DNA of 6,891 nucleotides from positions 1 through 6,891 of the forward strand of contig JAUQYY010000003.1 in the NCBI GenBank assembly GCA_030587505.1, in the 5' to 3' direction. Origin of the DNA: Candidatus Sigynarchaeota archaeon (GTDB lineage Archaea > Asgardarchaeota > Jordarchaeia > Jordarchaeales > Jordarchaeaceae). Positions 1 through 5,145 of the stretch are shown piece by piece. The translations under genes and the position numbers were made by a program. The notes beneath the pieces are model-generated. The model saw only the letters and a list, made by a program, of their open reading frames with translations. It ran no database searches and had not been told where the DNA came from. Position 1 is the first letter of the stretch, and every line of letters starts with the position of its first letter.

Positions 1-563
1 CTGGCGGACACATCGTTGAACACCATGTACCCCGCCACGTAGTCGTACGCTTTTCCCTCGGGGATCTCTCTCCCCCTCCTGCCAATGACGACCGCCAGCT
101 CAACCTCGTAGTCCACCTTGCTCGAAATCTTGGGATAGACGACCGGCTCCTCGTGTCCGATTATCGTGGTCGGAGGCTTTGAGAAGAGAATCGGCCTATC
201 GGGCGGCTTCAACCCGGCCTCCTCTGCGTGGTCCGAGTAGTTCAGCCCGAGACACACTATTTTTCTGGGATTGAGTATGGGCGCCCTCAGCCTAACCTTT
301 TCAAGGTCGTACATGACACCGCTTAGCTCTCCAGGCTCGCTCCGGTAACGTTTCTCAACGAAACGGAAGATTTTACGCGTCACCTCGAGGCCCTCCCCAC
401 CCCTACTGAGAAGCTCTTTCAGGTCGCCGGGCATCTCGAAAGCCAGATCCTTTTCCTCCGACCTGTAGAAGCTGTAGGCTGAGGCTAGGTCTACGATTTT
501 GTTCTCTTGGAGGAGGATTCCGATTCGAGTTACGTTGTTTTCAGTAAAGGTCACAAGTTTCAT
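1..563 (-). CDS. Fumarylacetoacetate hydrolase (FAH) family protein, C-terminus cut by window edge
   Basis: I translated this from the ATG at 563-561; 187 codons are present and the frame is open to the edge. Residues 1-90 look like the variable N-terminal part of FAH-fold enzymes. From about residue 96 the conserved catalytic domain begins: a GLNY-SDHA segment (106-113), an FSKP segment (127-130), then E153 and E155 in YEVEL and D184 in FNDVSA. In the family, this ExE plus downstream Asp bind the catalytic Mg2+ or Mn2+. Members hydrolyse C-C bonds of beta-diketo acids, decarboxylate or isomerise catechol-pathway products, or dehydrate 2-keto-3-deoxy sugar acids; this fragment does not say which. 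No in-frame start lies upstream before a stop, so the ATG is secure. A GGGAG at 574-578 (read on the minus strand) gives a modest ribosome site 10 bases upstream. It is the last gene of the minus-strand metabolic cluster and probably cytoplasmic. Confidence 0.9.
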   Translation of the reverse strand, partial: MKLVTFTENNVTRIGILLQENKIVDLASAYSFYRSEEKDLAFEMPGDLKELLSRGGEGLEVTRKIFRFVEKRYRSEPGELSGVMYDLEKVRLRAPILNPRKIVCLGLNYSDHAEEAGLKPPDRPILFSKPPTTIIGHEEPVVYPKISSKVDYEVELAVVIGRRGREIPEGKAYDYVAGYMVFNDVSA

Positions 564-608
564 TTCTCGAACACTCCCAAATTTCTCTCTTGAGTTCTTT
601 AGCCAGAG

Positions 609-620
609 TTTTTTATATGC
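609..620 (-). promoter_or_regulatory. TATA-like box for the FAH-family gene
   Basis: Read on the minus strand this is GCATATAAAAAA, a good archaeal TATA element. Its centre is about 26 bases from a predicted transcript start near 589, which would leave a leader of about 25 bases carrying the GGGAG site. It suggests the FAH-family gene has its own promoter despite lying behind the flavin oxidoreductase gene. Confidence 0.5.
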
Positions 621-746
621 TTAAGATTTTTCTCGCTTGGATTCAAAACGATTCCTCCACAATCATCCAATCTTTACTAGTTTTAACGCCTGGCTTCCTA
701 ATGTTAGTAAGGGAAGAGAGTACGGTGTTCTCTTGAGATTTTTCTG

Positions 747-1733
747 TTACCCTCCCCTAAGTTTCTTTACGGCGTTCGCCGCCCATTTGGGGTCTTTTAG
801 GAAAGCTCTTCCGACGAAAACCATATCCACCCGCTCCTCTTTGATTACCCTGTCGGCGTACTCTGGGTCTGTTATGCCTCCTCCACCGACAATGACGACG
901 TTCACAGCCTTCTTGATAGTCTCTGCGTGGGATACGAAGAAGCCTTCTCCGCTAAGGCTTGAGGGCTGCCCTCCGCAAAGCCCTCCGGAAACGTTTAGAG
1001 AGTCGATGCCCGCATTCACGAGTTCCTCGGCGAACACCTTGCTTTCTTCGAGGGTTATGCCTCCGGGGCTGAGATCGTCGGACCCTAGGCGATACTCCAG
1101 TGGGTAATTCTTTCCCACAACCTCTCTGATTCTAGTCACAACTTGTAGGGGGAATCTCATTCTGTTCTCGAGGGAGCCTCCGTACCTGTCTTCTCTCTTG
1201 TTTGTTAGGGGTGAAAAGAACTGGTTCAGAAGGAAGCCGTGAGCCCCATGAATCTCTAAGAGGTCGAACTCCGCGTTTACGGCTCTCTCCGCGGCCTGGG
1301 CGAACTTTTCCACAAGTTCCTCTACTTGGCTCTCCGTTAAAACGATGGGTGTTTCCTTTGCTCCAGGAACAAGTGAAGGTGCCACCGGCGCCTGCCCCAC
1401 GAGGCTAGGGGGCGCTAACCCTCCCGCATGACTTATCTGAACACCTATCGGCGTGCCAACATCGTGCACCGCCTTAGTGAGCTTCCTTAGTCCCGGAACA
1501 TGCTCATCGCTGAAGATCCCAAGCTGACCCTTATTGAACTGCCCAACGGGTTCAACATAAGCGTGCCCGGTAATTATTATTCCGGTTTTTTCAGCACGGT
1601 CAACATAATGCTTAATCAGCTTGTCCGTGACCTCGCCGTTCTCCCCAGCGTAACCCACAGACATGGGCGCCATCTGTATCCTGTTTTCAATCACCAGAGA
1701 GTTTATTCTCACGGAATCCAACAACCCGGTCAA
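747..1733 (-). CDS. Old Yellow Enzyme family NADH:flavin oxidoreductase (FMN TIM barrel)
   Basis: This is a 328-residue single-domain FMN-dependent ene-reductase-like protein. Counting from the TTG start, the sequence shows NRIQMAPMS (residues 17-25; the FMN-side Cys/Thr position is Ser25), QISHAGG (99-105), the family signature EIHGAH (160-165) followed by NQFFSPLTN and RYGGS, an FMN-contacting Arg215, and the phosphate-binding GGGG (283-286) and VGR (307-309). The two active-site histidines (162, 165) are present, but the next catalytic position is Phe167 instead of the usual Tyr. It lacks the C-terminal Fe-S and NAD(P) domains of 2,4-dienoyl-CoA reductases, so it is of the short YqjM/OYE type. 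I chose the TTG at 1733 because a perfect GGAGGTGA lies 5 bases upstream; a GTG at 1748 would put that site inside the gene. It probably reduces an activated C=C bond with NAD(P)H in the cytoplasm; the substrate is unknown. Confidence 0.92.
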   Translation of the reverse strand: MTGLLDSVRINSLVIENRIQMAPMSVGYAGENGEVTDKLIKHYVDRAEKTGIIITGHAYVEPVGQFNKGQLGIFSDEHVPGLRKLTKAVHDVGTPIGVQISHAGGLAPPSLVGQAPVAPSLVPGAKETPIVLTESQVEELVEKFAQAAERAVNAEFDLLEIHGAHGFLLNQFFSPLTNKREDRYGGSLENRMRFPLQVVTRIREVVGKNYPLEYRLGSDDLSPGGITLEESKVFAEELVNAGIDSLNVSGGLCGGQPSSLSGEGFFVSHAETIKKAVNVVIVGGGGITDPEYADRVIKEERVDMVFVGRAFLKDPKWAANAVKKLRGG

Positions 1734-1738
1734 TCCAA

Positions 1739-1746
1739 TCACCTCC
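1739..1746 (-). promoter_or_regulatory. Shine-Dalgarno site that fixes the TTG start of the flavin oxidoreductase
   Basis: On the minus strand this reads GGAGGTGA, a full match to the anti-Shine-Dalgarno of 16S rRNA, followed by a 5-base spacer and TTG at 1733-1731. The longer frame from GTG 1748 would overlap this site and add only five residues that do not fit the family N-terminus. Confidence 0.8.
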
Positions 1747-1792
1747 ACATTTTAAAAGTCTTAAATACACAAACCGTTCATTTTTCCATTAG

Positions 1793-1801
1793 AGTTAAAT
1801 G
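1793..1801 (-). promoter_or_regulatory. Possible TATA box of the flavin oxidoreductase, over the upstream stop codon
   Basis: On the minus strand the end of the oxidoreductase gene reads GCATTTAAC, which is TATA-like and would place a transcript start near 1771, leaving the Shine-Dalgarno in the leader. A second candidate (TATTTAAG, 1760-1767) would start transcription too close to the Shine-Dalgarno. Co-transcription with the upstream gene across the 61-base gap is equally possible. Confidence 0.25.
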
Positions 1802-2906
1802 CTTACTTTTTCCAGACCTTCAATTATACTTCGGGTGCCTTTACTCGAAGCCACTTTCTCCAAATCTTTGCGTGTTATGATTCTACCATTCTTCACCGAG
1901 AGGTAACCCATGAGGACTGTTTCAACCGCAGCCTTAGCCATCTCCAGGGTGTACTCGGGGTCTTTGTCGTTCAGGATGCAGTCCACGAAGTGCTCATCCT
2001 CATACCTGAAGGAAATCGAGTAGTATCCGGGGAAAGGCTGGTGTTCCACCTCTGGACTGTACCACTGGTACCTCTTGTCCCCATCTCCTTCACGGTGGAG
2101 TATACTGGAACAGGTTTCTCCCACACGTGGTCCTCAAGGATTGTTCCCTCGGTTCCGTAGAGTTCGAGCCTGTTCGTCGGCGGGCTAATTACCGTGAAGC
2201 TCACCACAACCTCTGCTATCGCTCCGTTCTCGAACTTTAGGAACATCATGGCGTTGTCCTCGGCCTTGTTCTCGAGTTTAACCACCCGTTTTGCGAGCCA
2301 GCAGTAAACCGATTCAACCTCTCCAAACAGCCGCCTCAAAACGGAGAAGCGGTGCACACCGGCATCCATCAAGACTCCGCCACCCGCTAGTGCGGGTGAC
2401 CCTTTCCAATGGTCGGCTTTAGACAGGTCGGGAATCTCAGAGACACCCTCGTAGGCTCTGGCGAGGAGAACGTCGCTAATCATTCCTCTCGACACGTAAT
2501 CCTGAACAGTCCTGTGGGCGGGTAGGAAGCGGTGGTTCTCGGCGATCACAAGTTTTACTCCAGCCTTCTCCGCTGCCTTGATCATGGCGTCGCACTCCTC
2601 AAGGGTTGGGGCCATCGGTTTTTCGCACAGCACGTGTTTCCCAGCCTCACAGGCTGCGATGGTTGCATCGGAGTGGAAATGGTGTGGAAGAGCAATGATA
2701 ACAGCGTTGACATCACTTCTTGAGAGTAGGGTCTGGTATTCTCCGCAGACATCCATTCCGTACGTCTTTGCTAGTCGCTTGGCTCTCTTCTCATTTGTGT
2801 CGTAAGCCGCAACCAGCTCAACTTTGTCACCTATCTTTCTGTAGGCAACCGAGTGGTGAGCAGCAGCTGCTCCACACCCAACAATGCCTACTCGAACCTG
2901 CCTCAA
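1795..2906 (-). pseudogene. Gfo/Idh/MocA-family NAD(P)-dependent oxidoreductase, split by a -1 frameshift
   Basis: The frame from TTG 2906 shows an N-terminal Rossmann domain with GxxGxGxxA (residues 7-15), Asp36 after the second strand, ALPHHFH (72-78), and the family EKP at 95-97, whose Lys is catalytic. The C-terminal alpha/beta domain carries GGGVLMDAGVH (175-185) with Asp181 and His185. At about residue 276 the frame breaks. The natural continuation (DKRYQW, then a typical family C-terminus ending VSI) is in the -1 frame and stops at 1795. Unbroken reading gives a foreign tail ending at 1971. The rejoined protein would be about 370 residues, normal for the family, with no other damage. 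GGGAGGAA (2911-2918) sits 6 bases before the TTG. Such enzymes oxidise or reduce sugars, inositols and related polyols; the substrate is unknown. A sequencing error at the GGGG run is a real alternative to a true pseudogene. Confidence 0.85.
2079..2082 (-). other. Frameshift point in the Gfo/Idh/MocA gene (GGGG run)
   Basis: On the minus strand the codons read ATG GGG ACA. Re-reading base 2079, or adding one G to the four-base run, gives ATG GGG GAC AAG, which joins the two conserved halves. The site is not a canonical X XXY YYZ slippery heptamer and no clear stem-loop was noticed after it, so a lost G or a base-calling error is more likely than programmed frameshifting. Confidence 0.75.
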
Positions 2907-2910
2907 AAAA

Positions 2911-2918
2911 TTCCTCCC
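2911..2918 (-). promoter_or_regulatory. Shine-Dalgarno site of the Gfo/Idh/MocA gene
   Basis: GGGAGGAA on the minus strand lies with GGAGG 6 bases before TTG 2906-2904. It supports the non-ATG start, immediately followed by the Rossmann motif. Confidence 0.7.
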
Positions 2919-2950
2919 TTTTAGATGGGTTAGCGGCGCTGTGGGGATAA

Positions 2951-2962
2951 CCTTAAGTTAAA
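2951..2962 (-). promoter_or_regulatory. Likely TATA box of the oxidoreductase gene
   Basis: TTTAACTTAAGG on the minus strand is centred about 26 bases from a predicted start near 2931. That gives a leader of about 25 bases containing the Shine-Dalgarno site. A weaker alternative, GATTTTTAGATG, lies slightly further upstream (about 2970-2981). Confidence 0.4.
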
Positions 2963-3090
2963 GGTCTACATCTAAAAATCTTTTCCATCAAGGGCCAAAA
3001 AGAGTAGCGTAACCGCAGAGAGAGTGGTTTTTGGGTTTTCGTACAGGGGGAGTGTTCAGACGCTTTTTTGGTGAGATTAATAAGGTGTCA

Positions 3091-3108
3091 GTTATAATAT
3101 TTTATAAC
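3091..3108 (+). promoter_or_regulatory. TATA region with a perfect dyad, upstream of the first radical SAM gene
   Basis: The sequence is GTTATAA-TATT-TTATAAC, a perfect 7-base inverted repeat with a 4-base spacer. Either half can act as a TATA box; starts near 3122-3130 are predicted, only 4-12 bases before ATG 3134. The transcript would then be nearly leaderless, and the GGGAGG at 3115-3120 would lie upstream of the RNA. The symmetry also allows a repressor to bind here. Confidence 0.5.
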
Positions 3109-3133
3109 GGAAATGGGAGGTTCCCGTTAGGGA

Positions 3134-3916
3134 ATGAGCACCGAATACGTTTACCCAAGGTATATAACCAAGGATTTTGCCCCCTTCGACCCTGTGGAGC
3201 TTGCGAGAAGAACGGAGAAAATAGTCTGTAGGGGTGATGAGAGGAAATACACGGATTTCTACGTTGTAAGAGTGTACAGGGGTATCTCCAGTGGATACAC
3301 CGTCGGCTGCAATTTCAGGTGCTTCTACTGCTGGAGCGATGATTCCCGCGATTTCCCAGAGAAGTATGGTAACTTTTACTCTCCGATAGAGGCTTTCGAG
3401 AGGCTGGTTAGGGCCGCTCGAAGAAAGGGAGTTAAAAAACTGAGGATTTCCGGCGCGGAACCCACCCTTGGAAAAGCTCATTTGCTTAAGCTCCTAGCAC
3501 TCGTTGAAGATTCCGAGTTCTCCCTATTCATCCTAGAAACCAACGGGTCGATTCTTGGCATGGATGAAGACTACGTTGAACAAATCAGCAAGTTCAGAAA
3601 GGTTTACGTGAGGGTCTCACTCAAGGCTGGTAACCCCGAAGGTTTCTCGTGGAGGACGGGCGCAAAGCCCGAGAGCTTCGAACTCCCCTTCAAGGCTGTT
3701 CAAAGCCTTTGGGACCACGGCGTGAATTTTCACTGCGCAGCCATGACCGATCCTCGAATCATGCCTGCACGAGAGAGGGAGCAGATACTCGAAAAACTGA
3801 GGGAAATCAGCTCCACCTTAGCCTTGAACCTAGAAGAGGAGATAATCGACCCGTATCCCAACACGATCTTTAGACTAAAAGAAGCGGGAGTTAATCTTAC
3901 GTTTAGAAGATACTAG
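3134..3916 (+). CDS. Radical SAM domain protein, CX3CX2C type, substrate unknown
   Basis: The protein has 260 residues. The [4Fe-4S]-binding motif is C59-NFR-C63-FY-C66, followed by Trp67. The SAM-binding GGEP motif appears as GAEP (107-110), with ETN at 135-137 and a VSLKAGNP strand at 161-168; together these form a compact partial TIM barrel. There is no C-terminal SPASM or other cysteine-rich auxiliary-cluster domain; the only other cysteines are Cys32 and Cys201. Radical SAM enzymes cleave S-adenosylmethionine to a 5'-deoxyadenosyl radical. The strand after the cluster (RISGAEP, then a FILETNG-like strand) resembles uncharacterised archaeal radical SAM proteins distantly related to activating enzymes and MoaA, but I cannot assign a reaction. 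The ATG is the first start after an in-frame TAG at 3128. It is transcribed divergently from the oxidoreductase with a 227-base gap, and converges on the next gene. Confidence 0.9.
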   Translation: MSTEYVYPRYITKDFAPFDPVELARRTEKIVCRGDERKYTDFYVVRVYRGISSGYTVGCNFRCFYCWSDDSRDFPEKYGNFYSPIEAFERLVRAARRKGVKKLRISGAEPTLGKAHLLKLLALVEDSEFSLFILETNGSILGMDEDYVEQISKFRKVYVRVSLKAGNPEGFSWRTGAKPESFELPFKAVQSLWDHGVNFHCAAMTDPRIMPAREREQILEKLREISSTLALNLEEEIIDPYPNTIFRLKEAGVNLTFRRY

Positions 3917-4088
3917 CCACCCAAACAGGCGACGCAAACGAAAGAAAGAAAAACCGCGTGAAAAGAGAAGAGAAGGAAACACTGTTGATTTCAGCTTAAG
4001 GTTCTTTAACCGAGGGGTTCAGCAGCTAGGAGGAACAGAAAAACCTGGAACTTTGCTCAAAGCGGTTTTCTGGCGATTTGAAACCTTT
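3917..4088. other. Convergent intergenic gap without a recognised gene
   Basis: This gap lies between the stops of two convergent radical SAM genes. The plus strand is purine-rich at first (many GAAA and AGAG runs to about 3980), with a five-T tract at 4085-4089 just before the second gene's stop. On the minus strand there are short T runs near 4039-4043 and 3949-3953. These could end transcription in each direction, but none is strong. An isolated AGGAGG near 4029 has no start codon at a workable distance. Confidence 0.4.
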
Positions 4089-4967
4089 TTATAAGCGTCT
4101 GAACTCCTCGGGGCGTAGGGGCACCTTACGGGAGTTTTTCAGCGCTAGGTCGATGACCTCTAGTATTGCTTTCTTGTCTTGGGGTAGGGTTCCGCCTAGG
4201 GGTAAGTAGTTTGAGGCGTGGTTGCTTCTGAAAACACAGTTGGTGAGTTCGAGGTTTTCGACGAGCAGACGCATTTCTCGGAGTATCTCGTGTGAGTTCA
4301 GAACCTGGAACTTTCCCTCAATCACTTCCCTGTGGAGTGGGGTTCCAGGAACAACCATGAGCGTGAGCGCTCCAACATACGGCGGGTCGATGCGGTTAAG
4401 CACCTTAGCGGTTTCCACGGCGTTCTCTCTCCATCTATCCCTTCCCCCCAGACCCAGTATAATCGTCACTGAGAGCGTGATGCCCGCATCCATTATCTTT
4501 TTGCAGCCTTCAACAGTTTGCTCCGCATTTACTCCCTTTCGCACCCTTTCTAAGATTACGTCGTCGCCAGATTCCACGCCCAAGTAGGCGATCTTTAGAC
4601 CCGCCTTACGAAGTTCTTGGAGGTCCTCGAGTGGTTTTCTGAGGGCGTCGGCTGCGCAGGCGTACAATCCTACTCTTTCCAGGTGGGGGAAGACAGCGTA
4701 CAGCAGGTTGAGTATTTCGAGCAGGTCTTCGGTTTTCATGCACAGGGCGTTGCTGTCTAGGAGAAATACTCTTCGAACACCCTCACCGTAGATTGTTTGG
4801 GCTTCGAGTATGTCCTCCTCGATTTCTTCTAGGGGTCGGATGCCGAATTTTTTTATCAGGTTTGAGCCGCAGAAGGTACACGTGTTGTTGGAGCATCCTA
4901 TGGTTGCCTGGATGAGAAGGCTTCGCGCTTCGGACGGTGGGCGGAAAACAGGCTCAACGTATCTCAA
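4089..4967 (-). CDS. Radical SAM protein, CX4CX2C type (Elp3/MiaB/NifB-like fold)
   Basis: The protein has 292 residues. The cluster motif near the N-terminus is C25-SNNT-C30-TF-C33, with one extra residue between the first two cysteines; as I recall, this is usual for one family of small COG1032-like radical SAM proteins. Next come LDSNAL (70-75), YLGVESGDD (128-136), a long helix, VVPGTPL (205-211) and a conserved-looking C-terminal RSNHASNYLPLGGTLPQDK (247-265). There is no B12-binding, TRAM or SPASM domain. Such proteins are sometimes labelled oxygen-independent coproporphyrinogen oxidase, which I do not support here. The reaction is unknown; it is probably cytoplasmic and oxygen-sensitive. 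The start is TTG at 4967, with GGGTGA 6 bases upstream (4974-4979) and a TATA box near 5003-5011. It is divergent from the permease, with 178 bases between the two starts. Confidence 0.9.
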   Translation of the reverse strand: MRYVEPVFRPPSEARSLLIQATIGCSNNTCTFCGSNLIKKFGIRPLEEIEEDILEAQTIYGEGVRRVFLLDSNALCMKTEDLLEILNLLYAVFPHLERVGLYACAADALRKPLEDLQELRKAGLKIAYLGVESGDDVILERVRKGVNAEQTVEGCKKIMDAGITLSVTIILGLGGRDRWRENAVETAKVLNRIDPPYVGALTLMVVPGTPLHREVIEGKFQVLNSHEILREMRLLVENLELTNCVFRSNHASNYLPLGGTLPQDKKAILEVIDLALKNSRKVPLRPEEFRRL

Positions 4968-4973
4968 CGGTGT

Positions 4974-4979
4974 TCACCC
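4974..4979 (-). promoter_or_regulatory. Ribosome binding site supporting the TTG start at 4967
   Basis: Read on the minus strand the sequence is GGGTGA, a partial anti-16S match, followed by ACACCG and TTG. No ATG in this frame fits better: the next residues (RYVEP, then FRPPSEARS) already look like the family N-terminus. Confidence 0.5.
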
Positions 4980-5001
4980 GAAATAAGCTAATTAGCCGAG
5001 G

Positions 5002-5012
5002 ATTTATATTTC
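5002..5012 (-). promoter_or_regulatory. TATA box of the second radical SAM gene
   Basis: AAATATAAAT on the minus strand is a near-consensus archaeal TATA element. It predicts a start near 4981, giving a leader of about 14 bases that just includes the GGGTGA site. The element is also fairly TATA-like on the plus strand. Confidence 0.55.
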
Positions 5013-5090
5013 TGTCTCAAACCTCATGAGGAGTTATGATGCATTTTCTCTGTTCGAACTACTTTTATGACGCCTTACTGATGGAATAGC

Positions 5091-5100
5091 TTTATTTATT
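5091..5100 (+). promoter_or_regulatory. TATA-like box of the permease gene
   Basis: TTTATTTATT predicts a transcript start near 5121. That is downstream of the possible TTG start at 5119 and 25 bases before ATG 5146, so it favours the ATG. Confidence 0.45.
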
Positions 5101-5145
5101 GTAGCAAAATTAAGTTAATTGAAATTTTTAAGGGGCTTCGCAAGG

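Noticed and set aside
637..1107. Long plus-strand open frame (156 codons) opposite the flavin oxidoreductase
   Set aside because: It is the antisense shadow of a clearly coding gene; its product has no recognisable motif and it has no ribosome site.
568..3057. Shared GGGAGTGTTC in the FAH leader (minus strand) and at 3048-3057
   Set aside because: Ten-base matches are expected many times by chance in a window this size, and the contexts differ.
3092..3481. Minus-strand frame of 129 codons opposite the first radical SAM gene
   Set aside because: It overlaps the conserved cluster-binding region of the real gene and its own promoter, and the translation shows no family features.
4042..4314. 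Direct repeat AACCTGGAACTTT at 4042-4054 and 4302-4314
   Set aside because: A 13-base match within a window of this size is near chance expectation, and one copy lies inside coding sequence.
4222..4587. Plus-strand frame of 121 codons opposite the second radical SAM gene
   Set aside because: Antisense shadow; Ser/Thr-rich translation typical of reverse-strand reading and no promoter or ribosome site.
5050..5062. GTTCGAAC resembling a tRNA T-loop
   Set aside because: The flanking bases do not form a T-stem, and there is no acceptor or anticodon arm at the right distance.
5026..5089. Short frames of 14 and 17 codons after a GAGGAG between the second radical SAM gene and the permease
   Set aside because: The ribosome-like site is only 2-5 bases from the ATGs, the frames overlap each other, and the peptides have no recognisable character. 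Chance is the simpler explanation.
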